From the NCBI GenBank assembly GCA_039028795.1, contig JBCCHJ010000019.1, forward strand, positions 16,509-80,508: 64,000 nucleotides of DNA, read 5' to 3'. The translations under genes and the position numbers were made by a program. This DNA comes from Thermohalobaculum sp039028795 (GTDB taxonomy: Bacteria > Pseudomonadota > Alphaproteobacteria > Rhodobacterales > Rhodobacteraceae). Under the pieces are notes generated by a model. The model was not told the origin of the DNA, did not search any database, and saw only the letters and a program-made list of their open reading frames with translations. Numbering within the stretch: position 1 is the stretch's first letter; the number at the start of each line of letters is the position of its first letter. Shown here in pieces: positions 1-8,826 of the stretch.

Positions 1-738
1 ATGCGGCGTATAAGGCTTGGCATCTGCCGACGTGAAGCAGTTCAACAGCAACGGCCGCGGCAGCGGAGACTTCGATGACGGGGAGTAGTGCAAGGTCCGT
101 GCATTGTGCACGGTGATCGAGCCCGCCTTGCCGGTCATGTATTCGACCCGGTCCATATCCACCGTCGCCGCATCCTCGTCCGACAGCATCCCCGTCCAGT
201 TCCCGGCCTTGTCGTATTGATCATAAAGCGGCTCGTTATGGCTGCCCTTCAAGGCCGCCAACGGTCCGTTGCTCATATCCGTATCGGCCAGATATGTCCC
301 GATCGTCAGCACGTTGTAATTGGTGTGCGGGAAGAACTGGATGTCCTGATGCCATTTCACGGTGTCGGATTCGTCGTACCATTTGAAGTTCAGCTTCGAA
401 TGGTGGAACGTCACATTCGGGCCCACCAGATCCGCGGCCACATCTGCCATAAGGCCCTTGGCAAAGTCCCAGTAGGTATCGTGCTGTTCATCGGGACGTT
501 TCAGGCGGCGCAGTACCGGCGTCTCGGGCGAATGTCCGGGCCCGATATCGAACACCCTACCGGGTTCCGTTTCCGGCTTGGACTTTTCCACGAACTCCGC
601 CGTTACCGCCTGCAATTCGGCCAGCATGTCCGCAGGCACGATTTCTTCGACCGAAACGAAACCGTCGTTGAAGTACTTTTCCCGTTGTGCCTGAGTCAGA
701 ACGCGGGGCGCATAGCTCAGAACTTCTTTCGGGGTCAT
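1..738 (-). CDS. Phytanoyl-CoA dioxygenase family protein (3' end outside window)
   Basis: Predicted cytoplasmic Fe(II)/2-oxoglutarate-dependent dioxygenase of the PhyH family, which hydroxylates small molecules. The gene runs off the left edge; 246 codons are visible. The metal-binding HxD is in KWHQD (His130, Asp132), and a distal His is probably His217 in RTLHYS, followed by an Arg suited to 2-oxoglutarate binding. The ATG at 738 has a strong GAGGAGGA ribosome site just upstream. It lies 110 bp downstream of a second PhyH gene on the same strand and probably belongs to the PanB-like operon. The family is clear; the substrate cannot be read from sequence. Confidence 0.85.
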   Translation of the reverse strand, partial: MTPKEVLSYAPRVLTQAQREKYFNDGFVSVEEIVPADMLAELQAVTAEFVEKSKPETEPGRVFDIGPGHSPETPVLRRLKRPDEQHDTYWDFAKGLMADVAADLVGPNVTFHHSKLNFKWYDESDTVKWHQDIQFFPHTNYNVLTIGTYLADTDMSNGPLAALKGSHNEPLYDQYDKAGNWTGMLSDEDAATVDMDRVEYMTGKAGSITVHNARTLHYSPSSKSPLPRPLLLNCFTSADAKPYTPH

Positions 739-848
739 GGGTATCTCCTCCTCTGACTGACCTTTGGCCCGCCGCCGCGGGTGGGTGGCGCGCGCTGGCG
801 TCAAAGCCCTCCGGACCTCACATGGGAGCGGCGAAGGTCCAAAGCCGC

Positions 849-1685
849 TTACGGCCTGAACTCGGTCTTATCGGTGTCCGAATAGACCGCCCGCCGCATC
901 CGATCAGCGGAATCGGCATGGGCCGCCATGGCTGCCTCGTCCAGATCCGCTTTCGGGCCTTCCAGCAGGTCGAAATGTCCGTAGTCATCGACCCCGCGTA
1001 CCAGCACGGCTGCGTCGCGCAGCTTGGTCTGGCGCACGGTCGTCGGGATATAGCGGATGGCCAGGCCGATGCGCCGGTCATCTGTGGTATTGGGGTGCGA
1101 GCCATGGGCCAGCAGCACGTGGTGCAGGCTGAATTCGCCGGCCTGCAGCGGCACGTCGGCGGCTTCGTCCTCGTTGACCTCCACGGCGATTTCCTGGCCC
1201 CGGGTCAGCAGATTGTTTTCATGGAACGTGTCGGCATGATCGGCCTGGCCCCAGGCATGGCTGCCCGCCAGGAACTTCATTGCCCCGGATTCAACGGGCG
1301 CATCCGACAATGCGACCCAAGCCGTGATGATCTGATCGTGCGGCTCTAACCCCCAATAAGTCGCGTCCTGATGCCAAGACACAAAGTCCGGCGTCTTCGG
1401 TTCCTTGATGAAGAAATTGGTCACCCAGCAAAGGATGTTCGGCCCGATCACCTCTTGGACCGCATCCAGGATCTTTGGATGCCGGATCAGGTCATCGCAC
1501 CATGTGAACAGCAGATGCGTCTGGTGGCGCATCGCTGCCTGCAACGGGCCACCATTTATCTTTTCGTGCGCCTCCAACTGATCGCGATACCCGCGCACGT
1601 CTTCGGCGCTCATGGCCCGCAGCGGGAAATAATACCCGTCCCGTTCATAGATCGATTTGATATTGGTACCTTGTCCGTCAGCCAT
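849..1685 (-). CDS. Phytanoyl-CoA dioxygenase family protein
   Basis: A 278-residue Fe(II)/2-oxoglutarate dioxygenase of the PhyH family. His105 and Asp107 in SWHQDATYWG form the HxD pair, His194 in LLAHGSHPN is the distal ligand, and Arg204/205 follows for 2-oxoglutarate. The start codon overlaps the 3' end of the PanB-like gene by 8 bp, which implies co-translation. It is only distantly similar to the PhyH protein downstream, so the two probably act on different positions or substrates rather than being a recent duplication. Substrate unknown. Confidence 0.87.
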   Translation of the reverse strand: MADGQGTNIKSIYERDGYYFPLRAMSAEDVRGYRDQLEAHEKINGGPLQAAMRHQTHLLFTWCDDLIRHPKILDAVQEVIGPNILCWVTNFFIKEPKTPDFVSWHQDATYWGLEPHDQIITAWVALSDAPVESGAMKFLAGSHAWGQADHADTFHENNLLTRGQEIAVEVNEDEAADVPLQAGEFSLHHVLLAHGSHPNTTDDRRIGLAIRYIPTTVRQTKLRDAAVLVRGVDDYGHFDLLEGPKADLDEAAMAAHADSADRMRRAVYSDTDKTEFRP

Positions 1686-2547
1686 CGGTTCCTCCCAATA
1701 TTTTGGCCAGTTTTTCGGCCTCTTCCGGTTTCATCTTATAGGAATGGTCGTCGTCCGGGAATGTCCCGGCGCGCACATCCGCGGCATAGTCGGCGAAAGC
1801 CTTTGTCGCGACCTCGGCAACATTGGCATAGCGCTTGGCGAACTTCGGCTTGAACGTATCGAACCCACCAATCAGGTCGTACCCGTTCAGCAATTGGCAA
1901 GTGCCTGCCGCCCCAGCGCCGATCGAGAACGTGAAGATCGACACGGCTTCGTCCACCGCCTTGCCGACCTCGTAGGGCATGGCCTCGATCTCCAAGCCAA
2001 TGGCCCCGGCGTCTTCGATGGCCTTGGCATTGTCGATGATATTCAGTGCATCTTCGGCGGTGCGGCCCTGCATCTTGAAGCCTCCCAGCATGTGAACGCG
2101 GTGCGGCAGCAGGCCGACATGGCTCATCACCGGGACGCCCGCATCGGCAACGGCCTTGATGACATGCGCACCTTCGCGGCCGAGTTGCAGCTTGACCGCT
2201 TCGGCCCCGCTTTCCTTCATCAGGCGCACCGCATTGACCACGGCAATATCCGGCGTGGCGTAAGAGCCATAGGGCATCGACACCAAGCTGAACGTGTTCG
2301 GCGCGCCGCGCCGCACGGCCTTGGTATGGTCGATCATCTGATCGACGGTCATGGCCAGGGTGTTTTCATGCCCGTGCAGGGTCATGCCCAAGCTGTCGCC
2401 AACCCCCACGATATCGACCCCGGCGCGTTCGGCCCAGGCCGCGGTCAGCGCCTCGCCCACCGCGACCATCACCAGGCGTTCGCCCGCCGCTTTCTTCGCG
2501 GCCAGGTCCGGGATGGTCAGGCGTGTCCTTTGGGTCGTCTCGCTCAC
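1678..2547 (-). CDS. PanB-like (ketopantoate hydroxymethyltransferase family) protein with altered active site
   Basis: A 289-residue TIM-barrel protein of the PanB family. Canonical PanB moves a hydroxymethyl group from 5,10-methylene-tetrahydrofolate onto 2-oxoisovalerate. Conserved parts include VGDSLGMT (Asp51), Lys119, the HVGLLP and FKMQGR loops, and Glu188. Two of the three Mg2+ ligands known from E. coli PanB are changed: the Asp84 position is Ser90 (LVSMPYGSY) and the Glu114 position is Gln121 (AVKLQLG). The start is GTG at 2547. It is first in an operon with two PhyH dioxygenases, not next to panC. It is therefore probably not the pantothenate enzyme; a related aldol-type C1 transfer or lyase reaction is an inference. 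Confidence 0.8.
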   Translation of the reverse strand: MSETTQRTRLTIPDLAAKKAAGERLVMVAVGEALTAAWAERAGVDIVGVGDSLGMTLHGHENTLAMTVDQMIDHTKAVRRGAPNTFSLVSMPYGSYATPDIAVVNAVRLMKESGAEAVKLQLGREGAHVIKAVADAGVPVMSHVGLLPHRVHMLGGFKMQGRTAEDALNIIDNAKAIEDAGAIGLEIEAMPYEVGKAVDEAVSIFTFSIGAGAAGTCQLLNGYDLIGGFDTFKPKFAKRYANVAEVATKAFADYAADVRAGTFPDDDHSYKMKPEEAEKLAKILGGTDG

Positions 2548-2561
2548 GGCTGCGACTCAAC

Positions 2562-2579
2562 TTGTTCCATTTGGAACAA
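2562..2579. promoter_or_regulatory. 18-bp palindromic operator, probable MarR site
   Basis: TTGTTCCATTTGGAACAA is a perfect 8-2-8 inverted repeat in the divergent gap between the PanB-like gene (start 2547) and marR (start 2620). Size and symmetry suit a MarR-family dimer, and the position would let one site control both directions. That the neighbouring MarR binds here is an inference from location. Confidence 0.65.
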
Positions 2580-2619
2580 TGTGGCAGGATCGCGCCGATA
2601 ACGCAAGGGGCCGGACAGC

Positions 2620-3105
2620 ATGGCGAAAAAACCACCGCAGACCAATGGCATCGATGTCGGTGCTTTCCTGAACAGCGTCGGCCTGCAACACGCCTATCGC
2701 ATGTCCTATGTGACCAGCGCCGTGGTTGCGCCTGGCTATGACGCCGTGAAACGTGAAACCGGGCTGATCCGCGGGGAATACCTGCTGCTGCTATGCCTGG
2801 CTCAGGAACCGGTGCTGACCGCCCAGGATGTGGCACGGATGACCCGGCGACCAAGAAACTCCATCAGCCGTGCCGTGCACCGGATGCTGGACGAAGGCTA
2901 TATCGACCGTGCCCCCGACCCTTCCGATGGTAGACAGGCGCGCCTGACGATCACCGACAAAGGCCGGGCCATGCAAGCCCGGGTCGAGGCGATCTTGGCG
3001 GTGCGAGAAGACGAGGTCTTCGCTGCGCTAAATGCCAAGGACCATGCGGACCTGGACAGGGTTCTGCGAAAACTCGCCGCCCATGCTTCAGGCCTGGCCA
3101 CTTGA
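2620..3105 (+). CDS. MarR family transcriptional regulator
   Basis: A 161-residue winged-helix regulator. The DNA-binding part covers roughly residues 60-125: a helix-turn-helix (TAQDVARMTRRPRNSISRAV) followed by the wing with DPSDGRQARLTITDKG, which is typical of MarR proteins. It is divergent from the PanB-like operon across a perfect palindrome. Its 3' end overlaps the 3' end of the convergent dehydrogenase gene by 18 bp. It probably represses the flanking catabolic genes and is released by a pathway metabolite; the ligand is unknown. Confidence 0.85.
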   Translation: MAKKPPQTNGIDVGAFLNSVGLQHAYRMSYVTSAVVAPGYDAVKRETGLIRGEYLLLLCLAQEPVLTAQDVARMTRRPRNSISRAVHRMLDEGYIDRAPDPSDGRQARLTITDKGRAMQARVEAILAVREDEVFAALNAKDHADLDRVLRKLAAHASGLAT

Positions 3106-5484
3106 GAGGTAACGCATCTGCAGGTTTTTCGGATCATAGACAGGGGGATGGAGCCGGGCCGCGCTGACTTCTCCACAAATCTCGACGGTCAGATCAATTG
3201 TTGGTGCACCCGCGCGCAAGTAAGCAAAGGCAAGGAATTTGCCCATGCGGTGACCGAAGGCTGCCGACGTGACTAGACCGACAGATTCGCCATGCGCCAT
3301 CACGGGATGCAGGCCAAAGGGATGGTGATCCGGCGGATCCAGATCCAACAGGTGCAGCGACATTTCTGTTTCGCGCGCCAGCAGCGCATCTTTGCCGATG
3401 AAGGTGCGATCCTCGGATTTCACGAAGCGTGAGAGACCGGATTCCATAGGCGTTCGTTCAGTGGTCAGGTCCAGCCCCCAGGCGGGATAGCCTCTTTCCA
3501 GGCGCAGTGCGTTCATGGCATAGGCGCCGTAGTGACCAATATCGCGAGCCTGTCCGGCGGCCAGAACGGCATCGTAAAGCCTGGGAAGATCGGCCATGTC
3601 GGCATGCAGTTCCCATCCTGCTTCACCGACATAGGACAACCGCAGGGCCAGAACTTGGACACCGGCCATGGTGATCTCCTGCGCAGACAGCCATGGGAAG
3701 GCAGCAGAGGACAGATCAGACTTGGTCAATTCCTGCAGAACTTCCGGTGCTTGCGGACCCATGACTCCCAGCACGCCTCGAGTTTCGGTGATATCGGTGA
3801 TCGTCATCTCGCCCGATGCCCGGGTCCGCAGCAGATCGTGGTCGTGCCGCCGGGCCGCAGCCGCCGAGGTCAGATAATAGTCGCCCGACCTCAGGTGGGT
3901 CACTGTGAACTCGGACGCTATTCCGCCCGCCGGGGTCAGCGCGTGGCTCAAGCCAATGCGCCCCGGCCTGGGCGGACGGTTGGCGCCGAGGGTTTCCATG
4001 AACCCTGCCGCCCCAGGTCCGGAAGCCAGGAACTTCGAGAAGACCGAAAGGTCCGCAACAGCAACCCGTTCGGCCACTGCCCGGCATTCCTCGGCGACAT
4101 TGGGCAACCAATCTGGGCGACGGAAGGTCAATTCCGCAGGCGCGCCGAACCAGTTCGGCCGTTCCCAACCATAGGCTTGACCAAACCGTGCGCCCGCCGC
4201 CTTCATCCGGTCATGCAGGGACGACATCAATCTTGGTCGCCCTGCTTCGCGTTCTTCGTAGGGATAGTGGATCGCGAATTGGTTGCCGAAGCTTTCGATG
4301 GCCTTGTCCAGCCGATAGTCACGGTCGGCCCAACCGCCGAACCGGCGTGGGTCCACCGCCAGCGCGTCCATGGGAGGTGCACCTTCGACAATCCATTCCG
4401 CCAGGAACTTGCCCGCGCCGCCGCCTTCCATCACCCCCATCGAGGATCCGGTCAAAAGCCAGCAGCGCGGCAGGTCAAACGCCGGACCGATCAGGGGACC
4501 AGCATCGGGCGTGAAGGTGATCGGGCCATTGACCACCGTTTTCAGCCCGCCTTCGGCCAAGCAGGGGATGCGGGCCATCGCGGCCTCGACGATATGCTGG
4601 ACGGCATCCAGGTCGGGCGGCAGCAGGTCCATGCCGAACTCGGGCGGCACATGGTCTATGGACCAAGGCGTCGCCGTACGTTCGTAGGGTCCAATGATCA
4701 TGCCATGCCGTTCCTGGCGGACATACCAGCTTTCTTCGGGATCGCGGATAATCGGCAGTTCCTTGGCCTGGGCGGCAACGGCATCGATCCGGGCGGTGAC
4801 CAGGTACTGGTGCAGGACCGGGACCACGGGCAGATCCAACCCAGCCATGCCGCCTATCTCGTAAGCCCAGGTGCCCGCGGCCATGACCAGGTGTTCGGCG
4901 ATGAACGTGGCTTTGTCCGTTGTGACGTGCCAGCCATCGTTCTTGCGGTCGATTGCGGTGACTTTGGTATGCCGATGTATCTTTGCTCCCCCGGCGCGGG
5001 CACCCGCGGCCATGGCCTGCGTCGCCTGTGAGGGGTCGACATGGCCGTCATCGGGTTCGTGGATCGCGCCCAGCAGACCGTCAGTTTCGACCAGGGGATA
5101 GATCTCTTTCAGTTGGTTTGGCGTCAGTATGTTGAAGTTGAAGCCTGAGAACTTACCAATGCCCTGGACATGGCGGAATTCATCCAGCCGTTCGGCCGAG
5201 CGCGTGACCCTAATCGCACCAGACCGGTGGAAGCTGACGGGTTGGCCGGTTTCTTCTTCCAATATGCCAGAATAGAGCTTCACCGAATGGGCCCGCATCG
5301 CCTGGATGGTCAGATTGTGGGCGAAATGGGTGCAAAGCCCCGCCGCGTGCCAGGTGGACCCGGCGGTCAGTTCGTTCTTTTCCAGAAGTGTGACATCCGA
5401 CCGGCCAAGCTTGGTCAGATGATAGAGGCAGGACACCCCCATGGCACCGCCGCCGACGATAAGAACCTGGGTGTTTTCAGTCAT
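3088..5484 (-). CDS. Dimethylglycine/sarcosine dehydrogenase-like FAD oxidoreductase with GcvT domain
   Basis: A 798-residue fusion. Residues 1-370 are a DAO-type FAD domain (VLIVGGGAMG dinucleotide motif), about 370-430 a linker domain, and about 430-790 an aminomethyltransferase (GcvT) domain. His46 in GSTWHAAG corresponds to the histidine that carries covalent FAD in dimethylglycine dehydrogenase. Such enzymes oxidatively N-demethylate glycine derivatives and pass the methylene to tetrahydrofolate. The gene follows a homologous gene with a 4-bp ATGA overlap. Substrate (dimethylglycine, sarcosine or another N-methyl compound) cannot be decided. Confidence 0.88.
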   Translation of the reverse strand: MTENTQVLIVGGGAMGVSCLYHLTKLGRSDVTLLEKNELTAGSTWHAAGLCTHFAHNLTIQAMRAHSVKLYSGILEEETGQPVSFHRSGAIRVTRSAERLDEFRHVQGIGKFSGFNFNILTPNQLKEIYPLVETDGLLGAIHEPDDGHVDPSQATQAMAAGARAGGAKIHRHTKVTAIDRKNDGWHVTTDKATFIAEHLVMAAGTWAYEIGGMAGLDLPVVPVLHQYLVTARIDAVAAQAKELPIIRDPEESWYVRQERHGMIIGPYERTATPWSIDHVPPEFGMDLLPPDLDAVQHIVEAAMARIPCLAEGGLKTVVNGPITFTPDAGPLIGPAFDLPRCWLLTGSSMGVMEGGGAGKFLAEWIVEGAPPMDALAVDPRRFGGWADRDYRLDKAIESFGNQFAIHYPYEEREAGRPRLMSSLHDRMKAAGARFGQAYGWERPNWFGAPAELTFRRPDWLPNVAEECRAVAERVAVADLSVFSKFLASGPGAAGFMETLGANRPPRPGRIGLSHALTPAGGIASEFTVTHLRSGDYYLTSAAAARRHDHDLLRTRASGEMTITDITETRGVLGVMGPQAPEVLQELTKSDLSSAAFPWLSAQEITMAGVQVLALRLSYVGEAGWELHADMADLPRLYDAVLAAGQARDIGHYGAYAMNALRLERGYPAWGLDLTTERTPMESGLSRFVKSEDRTFIGKDALLARETEMSLHLLDLDPPDHHPFGLHPVMAHGESVGLVTSAAFGHRMGKFLAFAYLRAGAPTIDLTVEICGEVSAARLHPPVYDPKNLQMRYLSSGQA

Positions 5485-7916
5485 GCCTGGTCCTGTCCTG
5501 GTGAAGGATTGCGAGGGTTCTGCCCTCGCGCTCCAGTGGTATTTTCTGCAAGATGAAGGGGATAAGCAGGCTTCGCGAGAATTCGCAGGGGATACCTGCG
5601 ACCAGCCACAGAGATTTCATAAGTCTGACGCGCCAGATCGGGCATCGTTTCCCCATTCGGTACCGGCAGATATGCAAAGCAGAGGCTGAGCCCAGTGCGA
5701 AAGCCCCGCGCGCCCGATGTGGTGCGGGAGACCAGCGCCCCGTTCCGGAAGATCGGTTCGTCATGCAGCAACAACGGATGGTCCCCGTCGACCGCGAATT
5801 GGACCAGGCACTGTTTCGGGCCTTCGCGCTGTTGGCGGGCCAGGGCATCTTTGCCAATGAATTCGGTGTCCCAGGCGATGGTGAAGCCGAGGCCTGCTTC
5901 CAGCGGAGTTTCCTCAGGCCCGATATCGTGTCCCCAATGGCGAAAGCCCATCTCGATGCGGCAGGCCTCGACCGCATGGAGGCCCATGGGCACGGCCCCC
6001 GCCTCGATCATGCGGGTCGCCAGGGTGTTGGCGGCACCCCAAGAGCACGAAATTTCCCACCCGAATTCGCCGATATAGCTGATACGGGTCGCTTGAACCG
6101 GAATGTCGTTCAGCGTCCAAGCGGCCCTGCTGCCGAAGGGCATGGCCAGGGCGTCGGCGGGACCGTCGAGATTTTGCCAGATCAGCCCCGCCTTCGGACC
6201 AAACAGTCCCAGAACAGCCTGTTGGCGCGTGACATCTTTGATACCCGGGACATGCCGGGTCAACCACCGCAGATCCCGCCGCCGCGAAGGCGCGGCTCCG
6301 GTCATCAGGAACGTGTCTTCGCTCGAGCGCGTCACCGTGGCTTCCAGCTCAATCCCGCCGCGATCGTTGAGCGCGAAGGTATAGACAATGCGCCCCGGGG
6401 CGATGTCCATGTCCGAACAGAAGGCCTGTTGAACATGGTTCCTACCGGTCAGTTCAAACTTTGAAAATGGGCTGAGATCCATCACCACCGCCTGGTCCCG
6501 GGCGGCCAGGCATTCCCGCGCCGCCGCCGGCCTCCAGGGCTGATCGGCATAGGAATACCCGACTTCTTCGCCGAACCACATCGGCCGTTCCCATCCCGCA
6601 GGTGCGCCGAAAACAGCCCCGGCACTGGTCCAGACGTCGTGGGCAGGAAGGCGCCTGAGGTTCCGCCCGGTCTTGGGACGTTTGAACGGCCAGTGCATGT
6701 CGAACTGACTGGCCACGGCTTCGGCCGTGCGGGCGGTAAGAAAGTCGGGCGTGGCCATGTCAGGTTCGAACCTGGCGATATCGACATCCGAAAGATCCAT
6801 CGGAGGGTCGCCGTCCAATATCCAGTCTGCCATAACCCGGCCCGCGCCGGCCGAAGATACGATGCCGATAGAGTTGAACCCGGCGGCGACAAAGTACCCG
6901 TCAAGTTCAGGGGCCTCGCCCATGATCTGTGCCGTGTCGGGGGTAAAGCTTTCCGGACCGTTCATGAAATGCTGGATCCCGGTATGTCCAAGGGCAGGGA
7001 TACGTTTCAACCCTGCCTGCATGAAGGGTGTAAACTGATCCCAGTCTTCGGGCAGTTCCAGAAAGGCCCGGTCCATACCCGGAGCGTCGGGCGCGATCAG
7101 CTTGGCATCCGGTTCGAACCCACCCAGAACCAGCCGGCCCGCATCTTCCTTCACATAGATACGCGCATCCAGATCGCGAACAATCGGACATGGATCCGGC
7201 AGGTCTGGCACGGGTTCGGCGACCACATACATGTGCTCGACCGGATGCAATGGGACGGCGACGCCGGACTTTGCCGCCAGCGCCCCGGCCCAGGCGCCTG
7301 CGCAATTGATAACCTGTGCGCAGGCGATCTGGTGGCCGTCGACCATCTGCACACCGTTGACACGGTCGCCGCGGGTCAAGACGCGATCCACGGGCGCGTG
7401 TTCCACGATCCGAACACCCGCTGCCCGCGCGGCGGCGGCATATGCCATGCAAACGCCCACCGGGTCGGCCTGGCCGTCTTCATCGACCCAAAGACCGCCC
7501 ACGATGCCATCCAGGTCCAGCAGCGGCCATGCATCGGAAATCTCGGATGGCCCGACGATTCGCGCCTGCAATCCGGCGACCAGGCCAATATCTGCGGTCC
7601 GGCGCAGTTCCTGCATGCGGTCTGGCCGCTGCGCCAGCCACAACCCGCCCGTGCGGCGATATCCCGTGGCGACCCCAGTGTCACGCTCGAGGCGGTCAAA
7701 CAGATCAATCGCATAGATCGACAGTTTCGTCAGTTTCATCGACGAACGCAAAGGGCCGATGATCCCCGCCGCATGCCAAGATGTGCCTGAGGTCAGCTGA
7801 TGCCGTTCCAGCAAAACAACATCCCGCGCTCCGCGCCAGCCAAGATGCGCGGCGACGGACAGGCCCACGGCCCCACCCCCGATGATCACGATCTCTGCTT
7901 TGGCCGGCACGGTCAT
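5481..7916 (-). CDS. Dimethylglycine/sarcosine dehydrogenase-like FAD oxidoreductase with GcvT domain (second copy)
   Basis: An 811-residue homologue of the downstream gene with the same architecture: FAD domain (IVIIGGGAVG near the N-terminus; His48 in GTSWHAAG at the covalent-FAD position), linker, then a GcvT-type folate domain. The two proteins differ over most of their length, so they are old paralogues with probably different substrates or successive demethylation steps. This is the promoter-proximal gene of the pair, with ATGA coupling to the second. A divergent sulfotransferase-like gene starts 63 bp away. Confidence 0.88.
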   Translation of the reverse strand: MTVPAKAEIVIIGGGAVGLSVAAHLGWRGARDVVLLERHQLTSGTSWHAAGIIGPLRSSMKLTKLSIYAIDLFDRLERDTGVATGYRRTGGLWLAQRPDRMQELRRTADIGLVAGLQARIVGPSEISDAWPLLDLDGIVGGLWVDEDGQADPVGVCMAYAAAARAAGVRIVEHAPVDRVLTRGDRVNGVQMVDGHQIACAQVINCAGAWAGALAAKSGVAVPLHPVEHMYVVAEPVPDLPDPCPIVRDLDARIYVKEDAGRLVLGGFEPDAKLIAPDAPGMDRAFLELPEDWDQFTPFMQAGLKRIPALGHTGIQHFMNGPESFTPDTAQIMGEAPELDGYFVAAGFNSIGIVSSAGAGRVMADWILDGDPPMDLSDVDIARFEPDMATPDFLTARTAEAVASQFDMHWPFKRPKTGRNLRRLPAHDVWTSAGAVFGAPAGWERPMWFGEEVGYSYADQPWRPAAARECLAARDQAVVMDLSPFSKFELTGRNHVQQAFCSDMDIAPGRIVYTFALNDRGGIELEATVTRSSEDTFLMTGAAPSRRRDLRWLTRHVPGIKDVTRQQAVLGLFGPKAGLIWQNLDGPADALAMPFGSRAAWTLNDIPVQATRISYIGEFGWEISCSWGAANTLATRMIEAGAVPMGLHAVEACRIEMGFRHWGHDIGPEETPLEAGLGFTIAWDTEFIGKDALARQQREGPKQCLVQFAVDGDHPLLLHDEPIFRNGALVSRTTSGARGFRTGLSLCFAYLPVPNGETMPDLARQTYEISVAGRRYPLRILAKPAYPLHLAENTTGARGQNPRNPSPGQDQA

Positions 7917-7978
7917 CTCTGCACTGAACCCGGACGGCTGCGATTGCGCAATCCCCGAATATTGGCTTAGCTGGGATC

Positions 7979-8755
7979 ATGGACGCACATCCGATCCTGG
8001 CGCTGTGGGCGCATCCCAGGTCTTTGTCGACGGTGACGGAAAAGACTATGCGCAATCGTGGTGACATGGCGGTGTTCCACGAACCCTTTATGGCGGACTA
8101 TTATACGCACCGAGCCACCCGCCCGTTTGCAATGCTGGAGACAGGGGGCGACAACTGGGTGGATTATCCTGTGATGCGGGATCGGATCCTGGTGTCCGCA
8201 AAGAAGCGCCCGGTCTTCTTCAAAGATATGAGCTACTACATTCTTGCGCGCCTGCCGGAAGACCCGACATTTGCCAGGGCATGTCGGAACCTGTTCCTGA
8301 TCCGTGATCCGCGCCTTGCCATTGCCTCTTATTGGAAGAAGGATCCAGAGTTCTCGCTGGAGGAGGCAGGGTTGGAGGCGCAATGGCGCCATGTGCTGCA
8401 TTTGCGGGATCTTGGGATCGAACCGATGGTCGTGCGGGCCGAGGACCTGGCCCAGGACCCGCGCCACGTGATGTCCCTGGTCTGGGACTGGGCCGGGCTA
8501 AAATTTGCCGAGGCCTTTTCCTGGCAGGCTGGCGAAACCCCGGACGGCTGGAACCACGTGGCGGGATGGCACCCCGAGGTGATCGGCTCGACCGGGGTCA
8601 CACCCGACACACGCGACCCGGATGCAGTATTCGAAGAAGCCGCACGCGCCGCGCCGCATCTCGGCACATACCTGGCGCATCATCGGCCGTTTTTTGATCG
8701 GTTGGCAGCATTGGCGGACAGCAGAACCCCTGCATTGCCCACCATGTTGACCTGA
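7979..8755 (+). CDS. Sulfotransferase-like family protein
   Basis: A 258-residue protein with the N-terminal phosphosulfate-binding type motif WAHPRSLSTVTEKT (residues about 10-23), a glutamate-containing VFHEPF segment and a later RDPRLAIAS segment like the 3'-phosphate-binding motif of PAPS sulfotransferases. It lies divergently beside the dehydrogenase pair, so a shared control region is possible. Proteins of this type in bacteria are rarely characterised; the acceptor is unknown and loss of sulfotransferase activity cannot be excluded. Confidence 0.65.
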   Translation: MDAHPILALWAHPRSLSTVTEKTMRNRGDMAVFHEPFMADYYTHRATRPFAMLETGGDNWVDYPVMRDRILVSAKKRPVFFKDMSYYILARLPEDPTFARACRNLFLIRDPRLAIASYWKKDPEFSLEEAGLEAQWRHVLHLRDLGIEPMVVRAEDLAQDPRHVMSLVWDWAGLKFAEAFSWQAGETPDGWNHVAGWHPEVIGSTGVTPDTRDPDAVFEEAARAAPHLGTYLAHHRPFFDRLAALADSRTPALPTMLT

Positions 8756-8826
8756 AGCGTTCGTCACAGTCGGCCTTGCCGCCAAGACCTAAACTTCTTC
8801 TCACAATCCAGATGAGGACCTTGATT

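Noticed and set aside
88..756. Long plus-strand frame at the left edge
   Set aside because: It is the reverse shadow of the PhyH dioxygenase gene, whose minus-strand frame has the HxD motif and a strong ribosome site.
3532..5031. 499-codon plus-strand frame
   Set aside because: Lies wholly inside the minus-strand FAD oxidase-GcvT gene; composition is the antisense of a GC-rich gene and no domain is seen.
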